DNA of 64,000 nucleotides from Bolinopsis microptera (lineage: Eukaryota; Ctenophora; Tentaculata; Lobata; Bolinopsidae), in NCBI RefSeq assembly GCF_026151205.1, contig NC_087080.1, positions 15,447,337 through 15,511,336 on the forward strand, written 5' to 3'. Each line of letters starts with the position of its first letter. The first letter of the stretch is position 1. Of this stretch, positions 1 to 11,700 are shown piece by piece. A model generated the notes under the pieces. The model did not search any database, was not told the origin of the DNA, and saw only the letters and a list, made by a program, of their open reading frames with translations. The translations under genes and the position numbers were made by a program.

Positions 1-991
1 CCCTAGTACGAATAGCAGTCAGATTTGTCTCAGTATTTTCACCAGTATTTTCACCAGTAGTAATATTATTTCTTGTTCTTAGCAGTAAGTTAGATAGTGC
101 AGTTAAAGTGGTTATAGTATTAAAGTAGTTACGGAATCTGTAGTAGCATAGTAGTCATGGTAGCATAGTAGTCATGGTAGCATTTTAGTAGTTGAATATT
201 TTTCTGATCCTAGCAAGTAGCAGTTGACTTCAAATCCCAAATGGAAATTAGCTAAATGTCATATAGTCATATTTAAAATCCAATGACATGAGCGTTCTAG
301 AAAATTGCATTTGTCTGTAATAGATATTAAAGTCGCCACTTGTCATGTCAACCTTCACTATAGTTATCATCAGCTGTAGCACTAGTAGTGGTACTTACAA
401 TATTGGCTGCTCTCAAGGATTTATAACTTTTGACTGCCCTTTAGCTTTGGCCAGATTGACGTAAGAATGACGTAAAATTGTGAACTATTATTAAAAACAT
501 CAGATTTTCTTTCGTTATAAATTCTGAAATACCGACAACTAGTAGACCACCCAGCTAGTCAGTAGACCACCCACAAAGTTATAAATCTTTATTGCGCAGC
601 TGCTAAACTACCGGTAGTCAGAGTAGTTTATTACTAATAGTTAAATAGTAGTAGTAGTAGCTGTAGAAGTAGGAGATATCATAACGCACATGCAACCAAC
701 AAGTATTTGTAATATCATACCACACCAGCTACCAGCTCTTAAGTGCAATAGAATTACATTAAAAGGTCGATATAATCTGGAAGTATAGATCAGAATTCAG
801 AATGTAGTTTAATAGGTAGACCATGGGACCTGAATGCAGTAAATGTTTATAAAATTGGGAAACTTTTACTTAAAAGAACAATTACAGAAAACAATTCGTA
901 TATTTATCACTCCTAACAAAGCTTTATAAGTTACATCCGCACAATTTCACGAATATTTCTTATATTTGTTACTAAATCAACATTCCTGCAG
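1..991. other. Non-coding: probable RasGEF intron or upstream sequence
   Basis: No convincing exon is visible here. The stretch is AT-rich, with short TAG/GTAGTAG-type simple repeats (about 110-190 and 635-670). It ends in a CCTGCAG splice acceptor at 990-991, directly before the first recognised RasGEF exon. It is therefore most simply an intron of that gene whose upstream exons lie outside the window. Confidence 0.5.
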
Positions 992-2321
992 GAGCACAAA
1001 TGTGACGTCATGTACAGTCCAGCAACCTCCATATCCTCCGAACACCTGAACTGGACCTTCTTTCTTAAGGTCAAACCTAGAGACATCGCCCATCAGATGA
1101 CACAGATAGACTTTGACAAGTTCTCCAAAATCAAAGTAAGCTTAGTTTGTGATCTATCATTTTTGGTGGGATATATCAAAGTGCAACTGATCTTGAAAAA
1201 AGTTTACAACCATCTAAAATGAATCTAATAATTTAGCACAGAAATTAAGAATTGACAGTTAAATTAAAATGTAAACCCTTCCTCTCTTTCAGTTGTGTGA
1301 AATATTGAAATACGTCAAGGCTCCCTCCGAGACCACCTCCCCAAATATGTGCTCCTTCGTAAACCATTTCAACTCCGTCAGTTTCTGGGCTTCTTCTCTT
1401 GTGCTCCGCAGAGAAACCAAGGTTTGTTTATTTCTGTATTTATACTCCTGCCCCTCATTTAAACAGCTACTAAGACTAGAAAAATCCACTCTACAACTAA
1501 ATATTTCAACTAAAAAATATTCAAAATTCGATGTAAATTGACCAATATACCCCCAGGATGAGAGACAGCGAGTTTACAGACGTCTCCTCTCCGTGATGGA
1601 GCACCTGATAAAACTAAATAACTTCTCCTCTGCCTTTGCGCTGTTTGCAGCTCTCTGCAAAACTGCTGTTCGACGAGTAGTCAACTTATCCAGCAAGCAA
1701 GAAAAAGTAAGTAGAGGAAATTTGTGTGTTTCAAATCTCATACATTTACACTTCAGATTTACCATGCTTCAAGCGGGCATATTGCGCATATATTTTCAAT
1801 TATATAATAGATCAGTTGACTAATAATCCCTCCCGCAGATCCTCGATAACTCTCAAACACTGATGGATAGTTCAGAGTCATACAAGAACCTGAGAAGTGC
1901 TCTGAAGTCAGCCACTCCTCCTCTTATTGCTTATCTGGGGCTCTGCATGGCAGATCTTACTTTCCTAATTCATGGTACTTATTTCTCTTCTTACTTTCAA
2001 CTTTTAATACAACATTTGGACTGATCAACAGTAATACTATAAACACTCGTTTAATCAACAATGTTGTAAGGATTATTTTGAGTCTAACCCAGTTTGCTTG
2101 CAGGAAACCCAGACAAACTGGAGAGCGGTCACGTCAACTTCACAAAGCGTCACCTGACCTACACGTTCATGAACGTCGTACGAACAAGCCAGGCAGTGCC
2201 GTACAACATCACACCACGTGACGACATTATAACCTTCTTCAACAACTTCTCCGATTACATGGAGGAGGAGGAGATGTGGACGAGAAGCGAGCAGATCAAA
2301 CCTAGGAAGAAGAGAAGCTAG
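992..2321 (+). CDS. RasGEF (CDC25 catalytic domain) protein, 3' exons
   Basis: Guanine-nucleotide exchange factor for a Ras-family GTPase; only the C-terminal catalytic part is in the window. Exons 992-1135, 1293-1421, 1557-1706, 1839-1974 and 2104-2321 all have GT-AG borders and matching phases (0,0,0,0,1). The joined protein carries typical CDC25-domain landmarks: HQMTQIDFDKFSKI near the start, FNSVSFWASSLVL, the helical-hairpin motif LNNFSSAFALFAAL, then IAYLGLCMADLTFLIHGNPD and the terminal WTRSEQIKPRKK, which resembles the 'Y-LS-EPR' end of many RasGEF domains. The stop follows almost immediately, so the catalytic domain is C-terminal as in SOS/RasGRF/RapGEF relatives. Which RasGEF subfamily it is cannot be told without the N-terminus. 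The 5' end is truncated by the window. Confidence 0.9.
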
Positions 2322-2345
2322 AGTTGGCGATGAGAGAGATCTTAA

Positions 2346-2351
2346 AATAAA
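2346..2351 (+). promoter_or_regulatory. Polyadenylation signal of the RasGEF gene
   Basis: AATAAA 25 bp after the RasGEF stop codon. Confidence 0.5.
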
Positions 2352-3194
2352 CTTGCTCGCCATGTTGTCACGTGCCCATGTTGTCACCTGCTTACAAGGT
2401 CTGGTGACCTGTTTGACCCGAAGTTGAGCGTATCTCGGATCGGACAAATCGACTAAATCTAAAGACAGTGAAAATCCCACAACCTTTTCGATTTCTTAAA
2501 GCTGTACAATTGACTCTGAGTTTCAATTCTTGATGAATTTATTTTCGTATTGCTGAATTTTATATTGAAAATTATAGATTATAATAGTTTTACATGTAAT
2601 TGTAAGTGTGTCCATAAGTTTAAACATAAGTCTTCAAGGTTGATAGTTAGCCTCAAGTTCCTACTGACAGAGCAATATAGTTGTATGTTGAAGTCTTTGC
2701 TGGAGTGGGTCAGGAATTGTTTTTAATCGAGGTTTTATTATAGCGAACAAAAAGCTTAAACTTGTATTAAATTTAAATATATCTGATAGTTTTAGATAAT
2801 AGCATATACTCGAAAACGGTTATTTATTTGCTTTAAGTTTATAGACGAAATTGTTTTACAATTTGTTCAATAGAAAATTCGTGTTTATTTTCGATCCATT
2901 CCCGACGAATAATTTGTGGACAAAATTAAGTCTGCATTTAAATTAAATTAAGTTGTAAATTGACATCAGTAAAACCTTAACAGGTGACACTCTTTAAATG
3001 TTTTTTTCAAATTATTTCAACTCAGCGCGCGTCTTGGTAGGTTATATAATAATAAACCTACAACATACAAGTAAAACCGAACTATACAAGGTGTGGGGTG
3101 TCCCTTTACTGGGCGGCTCTCAGCCTGTCATTCCGCCGCGCCATTTCTTATTAACACAAAAGCCTGAGGTCCTCATGTCAGTAAGGTATATAGT
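2352..3194. other. Intergenic, no gene seen
   Basis: AT-rich sequence without recognisable exons. The last part (about 3109-3137) contains one copy of the dispersed inverted-repeat family whose core reads CAGCCTGTCATTCCGCC. The flanking 'cctgaggtc' of that element appears to have seeded the adjoining microsatellite. Confidence 0.5.
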
Positions 3195-3491
3195 CTGAGG
3201 TGAGGTGAGGTGAGGTGAGGTGAGGTGAGGTGAGGTGAGGTGAGGTGAGGTGAGGTGAGGTGAGGTGAGGTGAGGTGAGGTGAGGTGAGGTGAGGTGAGG
3301 TGAGGTGAGGTGAGGTGAGGTGAGGTGCAGAGGTGAGGTGCAGAGGTGAGGTGAGGTGAGGTGAGGTGAGGTGAGGTGAGGTGAGGTGAGGTGAGGTGAG
3401 GTGAGGTGAGGTGAGGTGAGGTGAGGTGAGGTGAGGTGAGGTGAGGTGAGGTGAGGTGAGGTGAGGTGAGGTGAGGTGAGGTGAGGTGAGG
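3195..3491 (+). repeat. (TGAGG)n microsatellite
   Basis: About 300 bp of nearly perfect pentanucleotide TGAGG, interrupted once by two CAGAGGTGAGGTG blocks near 3327-3346. It directly follows a 'gtctgagg' end that resembles the terminal motif of the neighbouring inverted-repeat family, suggesting expansion from that motif. Confidence 0.95.
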
Positions 3492-4082
3492 GGTTACCTA
3501 CCCTTTAGTCGAGGTCCTCCTTACCCCGACGGTCTCAGGATTATATCCCATTGCTTTGCTACCAGGAGTAGTTGTTACTACTACCTCCGCCGCGCTGTTA
3601 CTCCGTGTGACGCTGTTCCGCTTATCCTGAAAGATTTAACTTTAAGTGGTAACCACCTGACACTTTCTAAATGATACATTATGTTTTAAGAAATGATCTA
3701 ATTACGTATACAGTAAAACTACTCTGTGACAAAAGAATAAAAGAAATTTGACAACTATCCATAAAATGCGTTACAAAAAATAAAGGAGAATTAATTAAAA
3801 GCATTAAATTTACGGCGAGTAAAATTTAACATCAAACATACAGTAAATCGAAAGTAGAAAAAGTTAATACAATTGCATTTTGTATTAACTTAACCATAAC
3901 TTGATTCACGATGCCAATCCTTCACAGATCGGCGAGGCCCAGTGCAGTGCATTTTGCGCCGATCTACGGTTGCGAGTAGAAATATTGTGCGCGGCGCGGC
4001 CCAGTAGTGCATCGCAATACAATACATAACAGTGTGACTGCAGACTAATATGCAGTAAGCGGAGTAAAACTAAAACTACAAC

Positions 4083-5030
4083 ATATTTATATTTACCTAA
4101 GGACCCCAGGCTATTATTTTTATGAAAATTTGGCGGAATGACAGGCTGAGCTGAGCTGTGAGCGCCGCCCAGTATTCAGTAAACCTATATAAAAAAGACT
4201 TACACATTGACATTACAGTTACCGGGGGTGGCGTTTCTAAAAATCCGGACGTGTGGAAATTGTGGCAGAATTAACGAAAAAGTCCCATTTATTTCAAATA
4301 TTTGAATTTTATTTAAACTCTTTGAATTTTATTGTATCTTACTGCATACTGGCCCGCACTCAGCCTGTCATTCCGCCGAAATGCCGAATCTCTATTGTTT
4401 ATAAACATGATAGCCTGAGGTCCCCAGGTAAACCTGGGGACTCCAGGTAAACCTGGGGACCCCAGGTTATTATGTTCATAAACATAGCCTGGCGTATTTG
4501 AACCCTTTAAAACGCGCAAATAGCCGCGTTTATGCGATTTTACAATCAATTAATCAAATTTTACAGTCTAACTCAGCGCGCGGCTCTTGTAGCGCGTACG
4601 TCACTTCTTTTTTATTGGTAGTTGGCGTGCACGTGATCTTTTGCGCAACTGTAATTAGTTCTGAACTATCACATAAATGCTAGTCATGTGCGCTCTAACA
4701 TCCAATAAGAATTCGCACTTTTTTCAGGGCGATGGAGGTCGTAATTCACTCAGCCCGAATAAAAATTCGGCGGAATGACAGGCTGAGTGCCGCCCAGTAA
4801 GCTCTATCCAGAGCCCTTGCTGCTTGCGCTTGCAGTGGCTTACTGGGCCGCTTGTATCACGTTGCGACCCCCACGGTCGTTTCACTGACGATACAGGGGG
4901 AGCCGCGCACTTCGTGCGCGGCGGGTCATACAACGTATGACAACTGGGCCGCGCTCAGCCTGTCATTCCGCCAAATCTTTATTCTATATGTTAATGAACA
5001 TAATAGCCTGGGGTCCTCAGGTAACAAGGA
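4083..5030. repeat. Cluster of dispersed inverted-repeat elements (CAGCCTGTCATTCCGCC family)
   Basis: Four copies of the same module occur in alternating orientation: about 4085-4176 (-), 4351-4495 (+), 4771-4800 (-) and 4948-5030 (+). The module reads roughly CTGGGCGGCGCTCAGCC, then TGTCATTCCGCC, an A/T spacer, TATGAACATAATAGCCTGG and GGTCCCCAGG. Further copies are at 3109-3137 and 20742-20803. Opposed copies make hairpin-forming pairs. No transposase is visible; a non-autonomous DNA element or satellite-like SINE tail are both possible. Confidence 0.75.
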
Positions 5031-5279
5031 TTCCTACTCCTACTTGGCTTGTAACTGTTTTACAGTATGTCAATCAATTTTTACTGTTTTAGTTTAAAGT
5101 CTTGATGCCGTTACTTTTAATATTAGGGAAGTATGAATAGGGTTATTTTTTGGGGATGCTTTTTGAACTTGTTTGAAATTGTTTGATAAAGTTGTAATTA
5201 ATAATTTATTAATTTTGGTGGTAAGATATTTATGTTTTGTGTACCATGCTGTAAACTATGTTTTGTGTTAAGTGACATA

Positions 5280-5528
5280 GGGGTCGTTCTCATATTACGT
5301 AATCATCTTGATTGACGATGTCAACCTAACGATCTACGAAGGTGCGATCTACTTCAAAGCAAGAATGATAGATTCCTTTCGGAATCTATTATCACCCCCC
5401 CCTCGTAATCATTCGGAAACCCCCTCAGCTCCCACTCGGCTGATTACCTAACTTATCTATTGATTATATCTCTGCTACAATTATCTTTAAAAATTGGCCA
5501 AAAACTGATTAATATGTGAATGACCCCT
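5280..5528. mobile_element. MITE with AGGGGTCGTTCACATATTACGTAA-type ends, copy 1
   Basis: The left end is GGGGTCGTTCTCATATTACG with TAATCA following. The right end is its inverted form, CTGATTAATATGTGAATGACCCC. The inside is C-rich (TTATCACCCCCCCC) and non-coding. The same ends and the internal ATTCGGAAACCCCC occur in copy 2 (20867-21027), and a lone end sits near 29847-29873. The TIR type resembles ISL2EU-like elements known from other invertebrates; that assignment is from memory. Confidence 0.75.
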
Positions 5529-5798
5529 TATTGGTTGGTAACAATGAACGTCCAATCAAAATCCACTGTTTTTATTTATTATAATGACACCATTGACATA
5601 TATTTTTGTGGTTTCATCCTAACTTTCCATTTCATTAACGTACATTATCCTCATATCAGGATTACAACTACTGTGTATCCAATGAATTATTTGTATATAT
5701 TTTGCATCCTGGTATCCTAGAATCATGTATTACTGTATCCTGTTTATACCAAAAAATTGTTTTACTCCCTGAACATTCTTAAGTAATACACAGAATTC

Positions 5799-8700
5799 AT
5801 GGCCAAGATAGTGACTATAAGAGAAGTGAGAAGATTTATCATACAATCATTGAGAGCAGCCGGTGGAAGAGATGCACAATGTGAAGACCTGGCAGACGTT
5901 CTAGTTGCAGCTGATGTACGTGGACATTACAGCCATGGCTTGAATAGACTTGGTAAGAAGTAAGAGAATTAGATTGTTTCATTGTAATTTTGGTTGGATC
6001 AATTATTAAAGATTATTCTGGATGATGAAATGACAATATGAAGAGGCTGATGGACAATGATTACCAAAAATATCAGTGGAACTGATTTCATCGGATTTCA
6101 TATGACCACTGCCGAATGATATCCCAAATGGTCATAATCAATCTTGCTCAATATTAATACGCTCTGAAACCAAGAGATAAGAAATTTTTACACAGCCTTG
6201 GAATCATCATATTCCTCCAAAAATTGCATCCTCCAATAGTCATGATTTATTTTACAGAAATGTATTGTGAAGATTATCAGAGAGGTACATCTGACAAAGA
6301 TGCTTCACCAGTAACAGAAAAAGAGACTGCAGCAACAGGTATATAATGTAGTTTAGTGCATGTTAGAAAGACGATATGTTGTTCACTTAATTTACAATTC
6401 AAAAAATTATTTATCAGTTATAAATCCTTGGTATTGTGAATTAAATGTTCTGATTTTGGTTCTGAATTGAACATAGACATTTAAATACAACATTTTCAGC
6501 ACTAGTGAATGGAAATAATTGTCTAGGAGCAACAGTTGGCAAGTATTGTATGAATCTTGCAATTCAGAAATCCAAAGAAATTGGTGTGGGTGTTGTAACT
6601 GCTAAAGGTGAGGAACAAGAGAAGAAGGTTATTGTTTATATGATGCAAGCACTACCTTGACACTATAACCTTTAAATTTCAGAGAAGAAAAATTATATTA
6701 TCGATGTTAGTATACGAAATTTCAGTTTTCATATTTGTGAAATGTATTATCTCCTGACCTTTGTGATTACACTCTTTTTCGGCCACATGTGTACTAGATG
6801 ATTTAATTCCAGATATCACTGCTGTAACCATATTTAACGAATGAATACATAACGAACTACGTGTAAATGTTCATTTTAACATTTCGCCCATTGAAAAGGC
6901 ATATGAACATATTATATTCAGTATACACAAATGAAAATGCTCTTCAAAACCTAATTTAAAACCTAATTCAAAACCTTTCAATACTCTGGCTCCCAAATGT
7001 TTCTAATGTAATTCAGTTCAGCAAGAATTTAAGGAACTCCAGCCATGGTATACAGACACAAAATATTGAGATCTGCATTAGAGTTGCCAGTCTGGTGTGC
7101 ACAACCCACACTCACAGGACTGTTGTTACTGAAGAACTTTGACTTGGAGGAGCAGTAATGGCGCGCAGCTAGACGTGCACTATACTTTCTTATCGTCATC
7201 CTGAGTCCCAATATATGGCCGGACTGCATACCGCTCCTCCCCACGTAGCGTGCTGCAGTTTGTGCTAGAGATTCAGCCCAAGGGACATCATAGTCTTCCT
7301 GATGACAGCTCTTTAGGTTGTAGTCGATGTAGGAGATGTTTGGTAGTATTCCTGATACTGGGGCTTCTGCGTCCTTTAAATCATCATCTGAGACTTCTGC
7401 AATCGGTTTAGAGGATATCTTCATTAGAGTGAACCCAAGAAGGATAGCTATTCGGATGAGTGCTGTTGTCGTGGTCATCTGTAAGGTGTTAGGGAATGTC
7501 AAATATTATCTGAATTTACTAATCAGGATGAGAATTTAACCTAAGTTTATTCCTTTTCATTATAGTTAAGATGAGTAGAGTGAAACGTCGAAGTTCAGGC
7601 AATGCTAACCATATGTTGACCAAACTGCAGCCGACCATGGCAAATTATTTCAAATAATTAAAAACTATTAAATGAAAGCATGACTAGTGAATGCTATGCA
7701 GCCTTAAAGTTTGTTGAATGCTAACTATCCGATGCTTAGAATTTAGTAGATAATTATTCAGTAAATAAACTGGTCCGGAGATTAAAGTTTTGCTGTATTG
7801 TCAATATAACATAACAGTCCCAACAACAACAACAAAACTTGATAATGTCAACAATACAAAACATTTTAATGCGGTCTGTTGTACTGTGCCTGCTAAAATA
7901 AGGTTTAAAGGTTTATGGCAGAGAAAAAAATTGTCTGGTTTAATTTTAACAGCGTTGGCAACATCATAACGAAGTTAATTGTTGAGATTTGTTACGGAAG
8001 AAAAGGTGGGTGTCTAAGATAGGACGCCCACAAAGTCAGAGTTAATAAAAATCCAAAGCTTGGTCCCAAACTAAGATCAGAATAATCTTGGCCAGCAATG
8101 AGCCCCCTATTTATTGCCATGGCCAAGAATCATCATGCAGCATGCAGGTGTTAATGGTGATCTTATCATCGAATATCAATTAAAGAGGGTCGGTCCAAGG
8201 TCTAATTAAAGCAATTAAAAGCCAATTAATGAAATATCAGCTTTTGAAACAAAACACCGCCACTACTAAGTGAAATTTACTTCGAGTCAGCTGGGAATCG
8301 TTAGCTGTTTATTGAATATTTCACCAGGCTGGAGCAGTCAAGTGGAGCAAATTGGTGCTTGGAAAGTAATTAAAAGGGCTAAAGGTTGATATTACTTAAG
8401 ATACAAATTAGAAGATTGCACAACTAGTGCTCTAGTGAGCTGAGAAAATAACCATGACCCTGACTTTAAACTGATCTCTTGATATCAATGAACAAATATT
8501 ATCGGGTTGCGATATTTATCTCCGTTTCTATTTCGGATCATGATTTTACGAGGAAAATTGTGGTACAAAATTCATTGATTTGATTAATTCTAGATTTGCT
8601 GCATTTGATCAGCTCTCTGAAACTCAGCCATCTGGAACTTAAGATTAGGACACATTGATCATCATACAGGCTGCAGATGGTTAGGTATTCGCAGATAACA

Positions 8701-11700
8701 TATCTTAAGCGGAACCTTTGATCAATTTGTTTTACTTTTAAGGATACAATTTACGTTGATCTGATTAAAAGTCAGATAATATTTACTTAATTAATATTTA
8801 CTGGGTAAATCACGTTGTTGATAATATGACAAATTGAAACAACTCTCTTTTTCAACAGTAAAAAATATCAATCCACAAATATTGGTCCTAATTGCTAATA
8901 TAAGCGAAATATAACCCCCTCCTAAGCTCCTAAACTGTGTCCCTCCACTACTTCTTGTCGTATGCGTACCTGCAGTAAACGTACCACTTTCCGTTGTGGT
9001 ACCGTGAAGAACATGCTGAAGGAGCGCTGTAGGGGTGTTCATTCTTTATAAGAGAAGCAAACTTGGCAAAGAAATCCTCGCATACCTGCGGGAAATGTGT
9101 TTTAGACAATTTGAAAATGAAGTCAGATTTTCAACATACATTTCAACCAATATACAATGTACATTATATATAGGGTGTTTATAACGTCGTAGGTATAACG
9201 TCGAGATTGTTAGGTAAACCAAAGATATGATCTTATCAAAAACTAGCTGAAAATTCCTCATCAACAAAACAGTCACATCTTGAAAAACGATCCCCAAATA
9301 CTCAAATAGTATACCTCATATTCGCTAGCTCCATAATTTCCCACAAAGCAATATCCCCCGAATTTAGGGAACTTGTTGTATCCCGGACAGTGTCCGAGCC
9401 TCCTGTCCTGACTCAACCAGCTGTCTGTTGTCTTCTTGATCTCCTCGTTCCAGGGTACATGTCCCAGGTTGAAGTTGTTGTTCGTGTTCTAAACAATGCT
9501 GGTTAAATGCATGCACTGTTAGATTAGTTGAACTTACCAGGGATAGTCAAGAAAAGCATAGAAATCCTTGGTTTAAGAAGAAACTCAGCAATCTTGTACC
9601 TGAATTTAAAACAAAAAGCGAGTAATTCATAACATTTACTGATTTACAAGGTTGGACCTACTTTAGACAACTATCCAGAATGTCTGCACTCTGTCTTGAT
9701 ACCAAGGTAGCAGTCAAGCCACAGGATATGAAACACAGGATCGAGAGAAGAGCGAAGAGGGAAATAGTTGACATGGTTATATCTGGCTGTTAATGAAATT
9801 AAATAGTTAACATTAGAATTTGTTCTGAATGATATATAATAATGATATGGGGAATCAATTCGACTGTGTTGAAATGGCTCCAGGGTCGTATGTGGTTATG
9901 CAATATGCATATTGCACAAACCTGTAAACCAGTGTTATGTTTCACCGTATGTAGAACTTAATTAACTTTATCAAGGGACGTGAGTGGAAATGTAAAAATG
10001 GAAAACATATTCTAATATTGACCGCAGTAGAATGTATTCATTATAAAATATTGTTACACATACCCAAGCTACCATGTGATTACAATTGTGTACCTTTTCA
10101 GGTTCAAACCACTTTGGGATTGCTGGGTTTTACGGTCTAATGGCTAAAGAAGCTGGTCTTGTTGGGATCTCCTTAACCAACACCTCTCCTCTTCAGGTAC
10201 TCAATTCAGGGCTAATACCATGGTTACTAAAGTTACCGTAGTTACTAAAGTTACCATGGTTACTAAAGTTACCATATATGGATATCATGGTTTCCTTAGT
10301 TAACATGGTATATATAATATTTTTCCACCGTGAAGAAAAACGCTCAAATTAGGTTTTTTTTTATGTGACTATCGACGTACTCATAACATAAGGCGGCTTC
10401 GTCGGCGAGAGCAATATACAACAGATGCGGACTGTTCTTTGAGCACAAATAATCGAACTAAGAGCTTGAATTGATGAACTCATTTCTTAAGAAGTAAAGA
10501 AGTAAAGAAACCGACTCCCTATTGTATAACTTATCCGCCATAAACAAAACAATAGATAAGTTTGGGTTTATCGGTTGAGCTCCGAAGGTCCTTATCATCA
10601 AAGCGAATGAGATCATCGTATACTTTATTTAATCTCGCCGCACTTAGTAGACCAGATGGTCGATCCCCTGAGAGAAGACTCAGAGATTCAATAAAAGATT
10701 TGTAAATAGTATGTTATAATGACTAGCAAACACGTGCAAACTGTCGAGGGCGTGATTACTTTTCACACGTGATTACTTTTCGCACCTACAAATGGTGTTT
10801 CTGGAATTATGTTCTAGAAGAAACCCTCAACATTCCTAAACCTTAATTATGAGAACTCTCAATTCTCTTCAGACTGACACTTCAAGTCCTAGGTACCAAC
10901 CAGGGGTAAAGTTTGTACATTGGGGACAAATCCTATCAGTGTAATCGCCCCAGCCCTGGGGGATGACTATTTCGCTCTGGACATGGCAACTTCAGCTGTT
11001 GCCATAGGAAAGGTGGGTAACCGTAGAGATTTAATGTTTTATGTATCCTAGATACCAACACGAGGGAACTAATCCTGTATGAGTATCGGTTTTTGCTCCA
11101 GCAACAGATGATAATTATTTTGCTTTGGATATGGCAACGACAACTGAACTTGCACTTGGTAAGGTGAGATGAAAGTATTTGAGGGAAGGTTGTGGCTCAC
11201 CTCCCCGCAAATATTTGCCCACACATTATATTTTGCTTACGGGGGTCACCTTAAAATTCTTTGTGGGTATTTAGAGAAGTGTAACTGCATTGCCCCAAAC
11301 TTCAAGCTTGTATAAGGATCAAAAGCCATATTTCGATACATGCAAATGAAGTAAGTTGAACTTTCACAAACAGCAACAAATGAAAACATTCGAGAACCTA
11401 TAAAAGGTATCACAAAACCCAGGTAACCAATACAGTGACTTGGTCAGTGAAGCTATACATGCAGACCACCTGGTTATACTTTAAAAGAGCCCAAACTATA
11501 AAAACTTTATCGAAGCTCCCAATTCGGGGTTTTATCAGAGTGACACTATCGACACCATATGGTCACTTAAATATTGAAATGTTATTATATCACTACCAGA
11601 TGCGCATCTAATCATGCTAAAAAAGTAAGTTCGTAGTACTCCCATAATCTGCTAAAACCCTTATGATAGGGCTCACAGCTCACACCTGTGCATGAACCAA

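Noticed and set aside
3486..3674. Short plus frame after the TGAGG array
   Set aside because: No coding signal, initiates in the microsatellite.
9501..9620. Possible extra exon (YKIAEFLLKPRISMLFLTIP) between exons 1 and 2 of the nested gene
   Set aside because: Only phase 2 entry is open and its exit phase does not join exon 2, although both splice sites look fair.
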